Shown: piece by piece, positions 23,874-31,700 of the stretch
How the letters are laid out: each line of letters begins with the position of its first letter
Numbering within the stretch: position 1 is the stretch's first letter
Assembly: GCF_910578895.1 (NCBI RefSeq)
Contig: NZ_CAJTSC010000025.1
Span: 1 to 46,186 of the forward strand
Source: an uncultured Bacteroides sp.
Lineage (GTDB): Bacteria; Bacteroidota; Bacteroidia; Bacteroidales; Bacteroidaceae
Direction of reading: 5' to 3'
Length of the DNA: 46,186 nt
Made by a program: the position numbers and the translations under genes
The notes under the pieces: generated by a model
What the model saw: the letters and a program-made list of their open reading frames with translations, nothing else
Database searches by the model: none
What the model was told of the DNA's origin: nothing

Positions 23874-25505
23874 TTATTGAAAATAATTTTTATTTAAATC
23901 ATCACGCATTTCTTGTATTGCAATTGAATATACCTTAGGCCTCTTTGTCAACACAATCTTTTTCATATTAGCATATTTCTCTGGAGAATAAAAAGCTGGT
24001 TCCGCATACAATTTTGCCAACAAATAATAAGGGTAAATTCTATTAGGTAAACGATATACGGCACGAATAAAATACTCCTCTGCTTTCACATAATTTGCTT
24101 GTTTCTGATAATTTTTTCCAATGATATTCAAAATCATCGGGTCACAATTATATTTTTCAGCCTCTTTCAAGATTTCATTAGATTTATCATAGTTCCCCAA
24201 TCGGCTTAAACATTTTCCGTACTCAAACAAAAAAGTACCAGATTTTTTTAATTTTAAATACAATTTATCATATTCTGGTATCACAAATTCATCACCACAT
24301 AATTTACCAAGTTTTCTATATCTATACCATTTTTTATCTGACATATAAGTATCTTCATTATCCCAACAAATGCCTATTCCCCCTATAAATAAGCAAAAAA
24401 CAATAAACACAATAGAAGATTTTTCACTCACACAAGTTAATAATAATACAATAGCTGTTACTACAATAGACGGATATGACAACGGATAAGAAAATAGCGA
24501 GAAAGCCATTAAAGATAAAATTGCTCCGCATAGTCCAACATATTTTCTTTTCAATCCTTCTGATAAGAAATAGAACAACACTAACAAACAGATAATTAAC
24601 ACAAATATACCATACTCTAAAGCGATTCTCAAATACTCATTAAAAGCATATTGTGGACTTCCGGCTACAAGCTCTTCTTTCTTTGAGTAATTTCCACTTT
24701 TAAAATATCCTTCTTGTGTCTCACCATAAATCTTTAAAAAGCTATCTTCTCCATATCCTGAAGGTCTTTTACTGATTGCCAAAGATGTTATTTTCCATAT
24801 AAACAACCGACCGTCAGCAGAATCCTTTTTTAAATAATAAACACCCAAACAACATATTGAAAGAATAATAAAAATACAAATTACACACACAATCATCCTT
24901 TTGCAATATAAATACCATTTTTCTCTTAAACTATTAAAATAAGAATAATGTATACTACACACAAAAAAACAAGAAATTAACACAGCAAACCATGAAGCAC
25001 GGCTCATCCCTATTAATAACATACAAATCAATAGCGACATTATTACACAAAGTAAATAATATACAACACTTGTACTTTTGTTTTTTACCACATCACTTAC
25101 ACACAGAAATTCATATAATACTATTGGAAAAATCATTGCCAAATATCCACTATAAGGTCCCGGATTATAAAAAGAACCTGTAATTGAAAACAAATAGTGA
25201 TTAGAAGAAAGAAAACCCAATAATTGCCCTAATCCCCAAAATACTTCTATACACCCCCATAAGATCAAACTCCACGTTACAAATTGCTGTAGATAAAGAT
25301 GAGCCTTAGGATATATTATAACTGAAACTATTCCACAAATCGCAAATAGCCCATTGGTTTTTCCCGCCCATAAATATTGAAAGGACATTTCCCCCGCAGG
25401 AATATCTGCAGTATATGCACAAACAGAACTTAACACTCCCAATACTCCAATCAAAAGTAAACCACAAGCTAAATATATTCTACTTCTTACTTCTAGGATC
25501 TTCAT
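23874..25505 (-). CDS. O-antigen-ligase-like multi-spanning membrane protein with TPR tail
   Basis: About 543 residues from ATG 25505. Roughly the first 390 residues contain about a dozen hydrophobic segments, with a periplasmic-type loop near 225-280 (SKRPSGYGEDSFLKIYG) as in Wzy_C/O-antigen ligase proteins. The last 140 residues are soluble and contain tetratricopeptide-like helix pairs (NYDKSNEILKEAEKYNC, NYVKAEEYFIRAVYRLPNR). Such ligase-TPR proteins occur beside DUF1573 and NVEALA genes in Bacteroides; whether they ligate glycans is unknown. An ATG 21 bases upstream overlaps the previous stop and is a possible alternative start. The stop codon lies directly at the edge of the PHP repeat. 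Base use is markedly AT-rich compared with the flanking genes. Confidence 0.75.
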   Translation of the reverse strand: MKILEVRSRIYLACGLLLIGVLGVLSSVCAYTADIPAGEMSFQYLWAGKTNGLFAICGIVSVIIYPKAHLYLQQFVTWSLILWGCIEVFWGLGQLLGFLSSNHYLFSITGSFYNPGPYSGYLAMIFPIVLYEFLCVSDVVKNKSTSVVYYLLCVIMSLLICMLLIGMSRASWFAVLISCFFVCSIHYSYFNSLREKWYLYCKRMIVCVICIFIILSICCLGVYYLKKDSADGRLFIWKITSLAISKRPSGYGEDSFLKIYGETQEGYFKSGNYSKKEELVAGSPQYAFNEYLRIALEYGIFVLIICLLVLFYFLSEGLKRKYVGLCGAILSLMAFSLFSYPLSYPSIVVTAIVLLLTCVSEKSSIVFIVFCLFIGGIGICWDNEDTYMSDKKWYRYRKLGKLCGDEFVIPEYDKLYLKLKKSGTFLFEYGKCLSRLGNYDKSNEILKEAEKYNCDPMILNIIGKNYQKQANYVKAEEYFIRAVYRLPNRIYPYYLLAKLYAEPAFYSPEKYANMKKIVLTKRPKVYSIAIQEMRDDLNKNYFQ

Positions 25506-25516
25506 ACAGCACAAGT

Positions 25517-26377
25517 TTACATACATTTACCCTTTACTTTTATTATAAGAGGAGATGATGCTGAATTACAATACACAGTTACTGTTTCCTCAAAATATCC
25601 ACTTCTTTTCGGTTGATATGAAATATTTAAAACAAAATCTTCGCCTGGAGATACAGAACTGTTATCACATTCTATAGAGATACAATCACACGATGTTATA
25701 ATATCATTGACAATCAAAGGAACATCTCCTACGTTTTGAATTATAAACTGTTTCTTCTTTGTTTCCCGATACATAAACTTTCCAAAATTCAATATATCAG
25801 AACCTAAGCGTACTGATGTTTGCTTTTTAGATTGTCTAACTTTCAAACCTTGACCTTTTAAAACATCGGAAATCAAGTAGCCTATTTGAGGATTATATAT
25901 TGGATTACCAACAATTAATACCCTATTTTTATCATCCAATAAGAAAGTTTGGTATCGCAAATCTTTTGGAAAATCATTTAATATTCCTATGCTATCTTTT
26001 ACATCAACACATACCGGAATTTTAAATTCATAATCTTTCAATACATTGTTTACTGATGCAACACTAAGATGAGAAAAGAAAAATAAAAACTGAATTTGCT
26101 CATCAGTAATCGTTCCAATATATGCCATAAATCTTCTCCAATCCCCCAAACGTAATTTACAACCGACACAGCCTATTGAATCTGTATAAATCAACATTTT
26201 ATATTTCGTTTGTTTCAAATAATCAACAGTATCATTCCCTTGGATAAATATAGGATTTCTTTGAAAAACGATTTCTTTACCTTGCCATTCGCCCAATATC
26301 AGTGCTATTTTTTCTTTATTTTGACCAGCACATGAATACAAAAACAATACTAAAAATGAATACACAATATACTTCAT
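25517..26377 (-). CDS. lipoprotein with thioredoxin-like and DUF1573 domains
   Basis: A 286-residue lipoprotein (lipobox LYSC, C16). The N-terminal part, residues 25-170, has YTDSIGCVGCK with C70 and C73 and resembles a thioredoxin-like fold. The C-terminal part, about residues 185-285, has the DUF1573 pattern: FGKFMYRETKKKQFIIQNVG, then TSCDC, then SPGEDFVLNISYQPKRSG, an Ig-like beta sandwich. The protein likely sits in the periplasm or at the outer membrane. It is flanked by 4 bases to the beta-propeller gene upstream and 11 to the ligase-like gene downstream, so all three form an operon. A redox role toward the cysteine-rich NVEALA protein is an attractive inference only. Confidence 0.75.
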   Translation of the reverse strand: MKYIVYSFLVLFLYSCAGQNKEKIALILGEWQGKEIVFQRNPIFIQGNDTVDYLKQTKYKMLIYTDSIGCVGCKLRLGDWRRFMAYIGTITDEQIQFLFFFSHLSVASVNNVLKDYEFKIPVCVDVKDSIGILNDFPKDLRYQTFLLDDKNRVLIVGNPIYNPQIGYLISDVLKGQGLKVRQSKKQTSVRLGSDILNFGKFMYRETKKKQFIIQNVGDVPLIVNDIITSCDCISIECDNSSVSPGEDFVLNISYQPKRSGYFEETVTVYCNSASSPLIIKVKGKCM

Positions 26378-26381
26378 AAAA

Positions 26382-27467
26382 CTATTCTATTATATATCGT
26401 TTCATATCATATTGCTTTACCTCTTCATCGTTCATCATTGCAGCATAAACCATTCCGCTTTTCTCATCTAAGGAAAAACACTTAATATCATCCTTTACCT
26501 TTATTTTATGCAGCAAATTTCCATTCCAATCAAAAACATGAAAATAGGAAGGGGAAGCCCCCTTATCACCCAATTGAACTCCATCTTTATACAAAGCCAC
26601 AATACGATGGCTTGTGCAATACACATCCTTATAAAACTCCCCTGGTTCATCAATATATGCTTGCAAGTTATTCTTTTTACCGAATGGATAAATCTGCCGG
26701 GATGTTCCAGTGTCAATATCCGTTATAGAGAACATCGGCATATAGTACATAAATATCACAACTTTTTTATAATCAGCACTTATACATTGCGCCCCTCTAT
26801 ACAGCAGAGCTGCATTAGGGATAAAAGGAAGATTGGTAGCATAGAAACTGTTTATAACATGATTATTCCTATAATCATATAGTTCAAAATAAACATTGTA
26901 ATCATCCGACTTTCCACTTCGTTCCGGATTCTTAGTTAACAACAATGTATTTTTATCAATATAATAAACCGCATCCGAAGCTATAAAAACCGCATTACGC
27001 TGATTATCCCTGAAACTATATTTGTGTTCGTAAACCGTATGTTCTTCTTGCAAACTTTTATACAAATCCAATATAGCCAAATATTGAGGATAGGATTGTA
27101 TAATAATTTTTGGAGAATCAACGTGGCTGAGAGTCTGCCTGAATCCTGAACACAAAGCTACCTCATTTGGTCCTCCACCTTTACGCAAGAAACTTCCTAA
27201 AAAGCGTTTACTTTGCAGTCCATAAGCTTTTATCATTGCACCTTCATAATCCTCAAAAAACAGCAACATAGTATCTACACATTGTATATCTAATGGACAA
27301 AGCAAATTAAAATCAACGTTTACTCCGTCTAGCTCAACAACCTGTAACGAATCAATATTAACAAATTCTGTCACACTCCGCATGGTGCTTTTCTGTTGCT
27401 TATTACAAGAAATACATAAAAACAACACAACAAAAGCCACCAATATTACATTTTTTCGGTTTTGCAT
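26382..27467 (-). CDS. 6-bladed beta-propeller lipoprotein
   Basis: A 361-residue lipoprotein with lipobox CISC (C21). The body has repeating strand patterns typical of the Bacteroides 6-bladed beta-propeller family (PF17170-like), for example FDWNGNLLHKIKVKDDIKCF near the C-terminus followed by GMVYAAMMNDEEVKQYD. Such propellers are usually found next to NVEALA genes and probably bind a ligand or peptide at the cell surface; no enzymatic residues are evident. It follows the NVEALA gene after 138 AT-rich bases and precedes the DUF1573 gene by 4 bases. Confidence 0.75.
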   Translation of the reverse strand: MQNRKNVILVAFVVLFLCISCNKQQKSTMRSVTEFVNIDSLQVVELDGVNVDFNLLCPLDIQCVDTMLLFFEDYEGAMIKAYGLQSKRFLGSFLRKGGGPNEVALCSGFRQTLSHVDSPKIIIQSYPQYLAILDLYKSLQEEHTVYEHKYSFRDNQRNAVFIASDAVYYIDKNTLLLTKNPERSGKSDDYNVYFELYDYRNNHVINSFYATNLPFIPNAALLYRGAQCISADYKKVVIFMYYMPMFSITDIDTGTSRQIYPFGKKNNLQAYIDEPGEFYKDVYCTSHRIVALYKDGVQLGDKGASPSYFHVFDWNGNLLHKIKVKDDIKCFSLDEKSGMVYAAMMNDEEVKQYDMKRYIIE

Positions 27468-27605
27468 TTTACTATATTTTCGGTTTCACAATAAATAACT
27501 GTCCTAATTTATAGAAATTCAGCCACCAAAGTCAGTAAAGGAAAAAGAATACTACTAACTCCCCTACTGACAATGCGACTATAATTTACAGAAATAGAAC
27601 TATTC

Positions 27606-27962
27606 TTACCCAACTTCATCTCCACCGGCAGTACGAACACACTCTAAACACTTCTTTCCCGAAAAAGGATACATCGGCTTACGACCTGTAACAGCACCAC
27701 ACTCCAACATACCACCTACAACCGTTGAAGAGCCTGAACAAGTTGCATAATAAACATTTGGATCATTTTCATTAGTGAACTTTTCATAGCATACTTTAGT
27801 AACCCACTCAATACAAGGATCTTCATATTCAATACCTGCTAACGCATCTAAATTCATCAACGACAATTCAGACAACCGATCAGCTTCATTCATCTTATTG
27901 TAAATAGCAAAAACTATTGCTATTACAGAAGATGTAACAATTACAAAAAACATTTTTCTCAT
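27606..27962 (-). CDS. NVEALA-family small cysteine-rich protein
   Basis: A 118-residue protein. After a basic start (MRKM) there is one hydrophobic segment (residues 5-20) that should act as signal peptide or anchor. The motif NLDALAG at residues 37-43 is the variant of N-V-E-A-L-A that defines this Bacteroidetes family. The remainder holds six cysteines (50, 58, 75, 88, 105, 108) and no other conserved feature, suggesting three disulfides or a metal site in an exported protein. Function is unknown; the family recurs with beta-propeller and DUF1573 lipoproteins, as here. It is the first structural gene after the regulator. Confidence 0.75.
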   Translation of the reverse strand: MRKMFFVIVTSSVIAIVFAIYNKMNEADRLSELSLMNLDALAGIEYEDPCIEWVTKVCYEKFTNENDPNVYYATCSGSSTVVGGMLECGAVTGRKPMYPFSGKKCLECVRTAGGDEVG

Positions 27963-28054
27963 TAACGGTAAAATTTAATATTAAACATTATATAGAAATT
28001 TGAGTATCACAATCAATGTTCTATTCCAGTATATTGTAATTCAAGATATAATAA

Positions 28055-28489
28055 TCACCGCATAAAAGTAAGAATACATAAAGAAAATCTTCTCATATAA
28101 ATCGTGAGAAAAACGTGAGAAAAGCGTGAGAAAAGCGTGAGAAAAGCGTGAGAAAAGCGTAAACCATTTTTTCTCCTTTGTACAACAGTCAATTGATACC
28201 CTCCTCTGTTTCTTACAGATTTTATTTCTACAGTAGAATCTACAAATAATTTTCTTAATTGGGAAACAGCTGTTCTATGCCGCTCATTCAATCCACAAAC
28301 CTCTGAAAGCCATGAACAAGTTTTCACAATCTCCTCATAAGAAAGGAATCTATCTTCAGACTCCATGAAAGCGATTAGTAACAAACAATCTTGATGAGTA
28401 CAATGAATTTCCTTTCCACGCAATACCAAGGCGCATTTCTGTTTTGAGAAATAATAACTTCCAATAAAAAAAATCTCCAACAGGTACAC
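28055..28489 (-). CDS. winged-helix DNA-binding protein, probably frame-broken at its start
   Basis: The frame encodes an OmpR/PhoB-type winged helix: FIGSYYFSKQKCALVLRGKE at the start, then FLSYEEIVKTCSWL, a recognition-helix region RHRTAVSQLRKLF and the wing EIKSVRNRGGYQL. The only start in this frame is GTG at 28489, with no ribosome-binding site. A second frame beginning ATG 28547 joins this one if the T8 run (28473-28466) had seven T; that would give a 163-residue protein. The C-terminal tail is encoded by 11-bp tandem repeats and reads as two similar 11-residue units. It lies directly upstream of the NVEALA gene and probably regulates the cassette, which is inference. Confidence 0.6.
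   Translation of the reverse strand: MYLLEIFFIGSYYFSKQKCALVLRGKEIHCTHQDCLLLIAFMESEDRFLSYEEIVKTCSWLSEVCGLNERHRTAVSQLRKLFVDSTVEIKSVRNRGGYQLTVVQRRKNGLRFSHAFLTLFSRFSHVFLTIYMRRFSLCILTFMR
28103..28160. repeat. 11-bp tandem repeat in the 3' end of the regulator gene
   Basis: Five consecutive units of CGTGAGAAAAG (first unit CGTGAGAAAAA) start at 28103, 28114, 28125, 28136 and 28147, with a sixth partial unit CGT at 28158. The unit length is not a multiple of three, so a change in copy number would shift the reading frame of the regulator tail. Confidence 0.95.
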
Positions 28490-28547
28490 CTACCAATGAT
28501 GACAATATCTTCGAATAGATATTCAAAAAAATCTCCAATACATTCAT
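28463..28547 (-). other. possible 5' part of the regulator gene in another frame
   Basis: ATG at 28547 opens a frame reading MNVLEIFLNIYSKILSS, then VGVPVGDFF, which meets the T8 run at 28473-28466. In the present sequence it continues out of frame for about 35 more residues and stops at 28356. Removing one T would fuse it to the winged-helix domain. The TATCTTTG box at 28582-28575 lies 28 bases before this ATG, which supports it as the true start. Confidence 0.4.
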
Positions 28548-28821
28548 AATATAGATTTTCAGTTTTAATTTTAACAAAGATAGCCACATCATTGATAATG
28601 CCATTACAGATATATCTCAATGTCTATCAATTTTATGCCAAACATATAAATATAATAACCTCATCAGAATATTTAAGAATGTATAGACAATCGTAAGTTG
28701 TATATGGATGGTTTGTACTGTTCAAGATAAATAAAAAGGCTTATGGACATAAGCCACAAGCCGTACTCCAAGATGTTACGAGAATAAAGACCAACAATTT
28801 TATACAATCAACCTTTTATCG
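28548..28821. other. AT-rich region upstream of the regulator, downstream of the PHP gene
   Basis: No gene is supported here. On the minus strand TATCTTTG (28582-28575) is a -7 match for the regulator gene. The terminator of the PHP phosphatase lies at 28731-28755. The remainder is AT-rich with no recognised motif. Confidence 0.45.
28731..28755 (-). terminator. rho-independent terminator of the PHP phosphatase gene
   Basis: On the minus strand GGCTTAT, loop GTCC, ATAAGCC (28755-28738) is followed by TTTTTAT. It lies 67 bases after the stop codon at 28822. Confidence 0.8.
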
Positions 28822-29673
28822 CTATAAGCCTATCGGCACTTCCCTCCACACACCGCCATACAGTTCCATCACCGTCTCATACCCCGCCTGCTTCAATGCA
28901 CGCAAAGCTTCGGGACGACCGCTGTTAATCCGCTCCGGATAGTGGGCATCGCTATTCACCTGGACACGGATGCCCAAATTGCGTAATAACGGGAAATAGC
29001 GTTCGTTGGGATAGAACGTACCCAAATCGTGATAGGATTTGGTGTTGATTTCCACCTGATAGCCACGTGCGGCAATATCCTCGAAATACTCCCGGACAAG
29101 CGCGTCATACCACGGTTCATCGAGCAGGCCGGGACGATAGCAGGCGGCATTATAGTGCATCTTGTCCGCATGCCCTACGATGTCGAAACCGCCCAACTCC
29201 AACATGCGTCTCAACCGTCCGTAGTACAGATATACCACCCGTTCCAGGTCACCGCCAAACTGTTCATCCACAATTTGCCTGAACGTATCGGCGGAAACGT
29301 CCACATCCACTACCTCCGACCTTTCATTATATAGCATATGTACGGAACCGATACGATAATCCAACGGAAGTTCCCGAAAACGGTCAATGGAGGGATTGCT
29401 CTCTTCATTCAGATAATCTATTTCCAGACCGAGATAAAGCTCTATCTTTCCGGCATACTTCTCCTTCATCCGATGAAACTCCGCCAAATAATCGTCCATA
29501 CGATCCCACTCCATCGCCCATGCCGTAGAAAAAGGCACCGGGGCATGGGATGAAAAGCCATACGAAGTAAATCCTTCGCTCAAGGCAAACCGCACAAAAT
29601 CTTCCATACCGGCACGTCCGTCACAATACAGGCTGTGACTATGATAGTTCGTCAGATTTCCACTCCTGTTCAT
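28822..29673 (-). CDS. PHP-domain phosphatase, histidinol-phosphatase (HisJ/HisK) type
   Basis: A 283-residue PHP-superfamily hydrolase. Metal ligands of the PHP fold are visible: NYHSHSLYCDGR (H11, H13), FSSHAP, the glutamate in YLGLEIDY, SVHML, IVGHADKMHY and NSDAHYP. The pattern and length match HisJ-type histidinol-phosphatases, which make histidinol in histidine synthesis; some relatives act on other phosphates. ATG 29673 follows AAGAGA. Its 3' end lies at the right border of the AT-rich cassette, and the last 19 shared residues are duplicated at the left border (23803-23873). Confidence 0.87.
   Translation of the reverse strand: MNRSGNLTNYHSHSLYCDGRAGMEDFVRFALSEGFTSYGFSSHAPVPFSTAWAMEWDRMDDYLAEFHRMKEKYAGKIELYLGLEIDYLNEESNPSIDRFRELPLDYRIGSVHMLYNERSEVVDVDVSADTFRQIVDEQFGGDLERVVYLYYGRLRRMLELGGFDIVGHADKMHYNAACYRPGLLDEPWYDALVREYFEDIAARGYQVEINTKSYHDLGTFYPNERYFPLLRNLGIRVQVNSDAHYPERINSGRPEALRALKQAGYETVMELYGGVWREVPIGL
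28830..28888. repeat. right copy of 59-bp direct repeat (3' end of the PHP gene)
   Basis: Matches 23814-23872 at 58 of 59 positions. It starts inside the penultimate codons of the intact PHP gene, so the repeat is coding sequence of this gene. Confidence 0.95.
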
Positions 29674-29742
29674 TCTCTTATATATTAGTTATCCGCTTAC
29701 TCCCGAGCCTCATAATTTGTTGATAAAGCCCGAAACGATATC

Positions 29743-31632
29743 TTAGTTCGCCTCTATTTCGCTCAGTTCCAGCCAGCGCATGGTCTTCTCGTCAATCAGG
29801 TCTGTCAGCTCCGGCAGGCGTTTCGACTTCGCCGTCAGTTCCTCTACAGACAGCGCACCGCTGCACAGCGCCTCTTCGATAGATTGCTTCTCGGCTTCCA
29901 ATGCCGCAATATCCTGTTCGAGCTGTTCAAATTCGCGTTTCTCCTTGAAGGACATACGGCGCTTTTCATTCAAGCGGACTTTCGCTGTTTTCTCTTCCTG
30001 AACTTTTGTCGCTTCCCGCTCCTTTTCTTTCTCTTGAGCGGCTTTCACATCCTTCCAGTCGCGATATTGGGTATAATTGCCGGGGAAATCACGAATGTCT
30101 CCCTGACCGTTAAATACCAACAGGTGGTCTACTACCTTATCCATAAAGTAGCGGTCGTGGCTCACTACAATCACGCATCCCTTAAAATTTTGCAGATACT
30201 CTTCCAGCACGTTCAGCGTCACGATGTCAAGGTCATTGGTAGGCTCGTCCAGTACCAGGAAGTTCGGATTGCGCATCAGCACCGTGCAGAGGTAGAGACG
30301 GCGACGCTCGCCACCACTCAACTTGTAAACATAGCTGTGCTGCGTTTCGGGCGTAAAGAGGAAATGTTGCAGGAATTGCGATGCAGTCAGCCGCTTGCCG
30401 TTGCCCAGCTCTATCACTTCCGCGATGTCCTGCACCACGTCAATGACTTTCATCTGCTCATCGAACTGCAGACCGTCTTGCGAATAGTAGCCGAAACGGA
30501 CGGTTTCACCGATGTCCAGCGTACCGTTGTCCGCCTGCTCCTGCCCCATCAGTATCTTGATGAAGGTAGACTTCCCCGTACCGTTGTTTCCTACGATACC
30601 CATCTTCTCATAACGGGCAAAGATGTACGAGAAATCATCCAGTATCTTCAAGTCTCCGAAAGATTTATAAAGGTGGTCCGCCTCGAATATCTTGCTGCCG
30701 ATGTAGGATGCCTTTACATCCAGCTTCACGTTGTCGTTGTTGAAACGCTGCTTTGCCACCTTCTCCAATTCGTAAAAGGCGTCTTCCCGATAGCGCGCCT
30801 TATGACCTCTGGCTTGCGGCATGCGGCGCATCCATTCCAACTCCGTGCGATAAAGGTTATTGGCACGTTCTATCTCTACGGTCTTGGCTTCGATACGCTC
30901 TTCGCGCTTCTCCAGATAATAGCTGTAATTGCCCTTATAGTGGTATATCCGGCGATTGTCTATTTCGATAATCTCCGAGCAGACACGGTCGAGAAAATAT
31001 CGGTCGTGCGTCACCATCAGCAGAGTAAGGTTGGTGCGGCGCAGGTAATCTTCCAACCACTCGGTCATGTCAAGGTCCAAGTGGTTGGTAGGTTCGTCCA
31101 ATATCAGTAGGTCGGGCTCGGTGATAAGCGTATTGGCAAGCGCCACGCGTTTCAGTTGCCCGCCGGACAACGACTTCACCAACTGGTTGAAATCACGTAT
31201 TTTGAGTTGCGACAGGATTTGTTTGGCTTTCTGCTCGTACTCCCAAGCTTTCTCATGGTCCATGCGTACCAGAATTTCGTCCAGCCCGGGATGTCCTTCC
31301 GTCTCCATGCACCGTTCGTACTCTTTAATCAGTTCCACAGTGCTGTTGCCATGATGAAAACAGGCTTCCAATACGGTCAGTTCTTCCGGATATTGAGGGT
31401 CTTGTTCCAAATATCCCACCCTTATATCGCGCCTGAAAGAGATTGTACCGTCATCGTAACCTTCTTTCCCGGAAAGGATGTTAAGCAATGTGGACTTGCC
31501 GCTGCCATTCTTGGCAATAAGTCCTACACGCTGCCCCTCGGACAGGCCGAAGGATATATTCTCGAATAACACCAAATCGCCAAACGACTTGGTCAGGTTT
31601 TCCACTTGAAGGATTGAATTTACTGCTGCCAA
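29743..31632 (-). CDS. ABC-F family ATPase (Uup/EttA-like)
   Basis: A 629-residue soluble protein with two ABC ATPase domains and no membrane segments. Walker A motifs are KNGSGKSTLL near residue 42 and NNGTGKSTFI near 348; signatures are LSGGQLKR and LSGGERRR; Walker B segments LLILDEPTNHLD and FLVLDEPTNDLD. A linker between the domains and a charged coiled-coil C-terminus (from about 530) fit the Uup-like ABC-F group. ABC-F proteins bind ribosomes and relieve stalling or, in some cases, protect against antibiotics. The start must be TTG at 31632, since an in-frame stop lies 6 bases upstream and there is no earlier ATG in the conserved N-terminus. The gene follows the PHP phosphatase on the same strand. 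Confidence 0.92.
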   Translation of the reverse strand: MAAVNSILQVENLTKSFGDLVLFENISFGLSEGQRVGLIAKNGSGKSTLLNILSGKEGYDDGTISFRRDIRVGYLEQDPQYPEELTVLEACFHHGNSTVELIKEYERCMETEGHPGLDEILVRMDHEKAWEYEQKAKQILSQLKIRDFNQLVKSLSGGQLKRVALANTLITEPDLLILDEPTNHLDLDMTEWLEDYLRRTNLTLLMVTHDRYFLDRVCSEIIEIDNRRIYHYKGNYSYYLEKREERIEAKTVEIERANNLYRTELEWMRRMPQARGHKARYREDAFYELEKVAKQRFNNDNVKLDVKASYIGSKIFEADHLYKSFGDLKILDDFSYIFARYEKMGIVGNNGTGKSTFIKILMGQEQADNGTLDIGETVRFGYYSQDGLQFDEQMKVIDVVQDIAEVIELGNGKRLTASQFLQHFLFTPETQHSYVYKLSGGERRRLYLCTVLMRNPNFLVLDEPTNDLDIVTLNVLEEYLQNFKGCVIVVSHDRYFMDKVVDHLLVFNGQGDIRDFPGNYTQYRDWKDVKAAQEKEKEREATKVQEEKTAKVRLNEKRRMSFKEKREFEQLEQDIAALEAEKQSIEEALCSGALSVEELTAKSKRLPELTDLIDEKTMRWLELSEIEAN

Positions 31633-31663
31633 AACTTATTAGATTGAGAATTAAAAATTGAGA

Positions 31664-31683
31664 ATTGCCGTACGGACGGCAAT
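31664..31683. terminator. hairpin after the DUF3805 gene
   Basis: Perfect 8-bp arms ATTGCCGT and ACGGCAAT around ACGG. It lies just after the stop at 31701 on the minus strand and before the ABC-F start. Two copies of ATTGAGAATT (31644 and 31657) lie next to it. T-runs after it are short, so termination may be weak. Confidence 0.45.
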
Positions 31684-31700
31684 GGATACTGGGTTCAGGC

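Noticed and set aside
28103..28160. 11-bp repeats considered as a CRISPR array
   Set aside because: Pure tandem repeat without spacers.
23814..28888. Cassette considered as an insertion sequence or prophage
   Set aside because: No transposase, integrase, terminal inverted repeats or phage genes are present; only the direct repeat of a gene end supports integration.
29884..31110. Plus-strand frame of about 400 codons inside the ABC-F gene
   Set aside because: Antisense to two conserved ATPase domains; no independent support.
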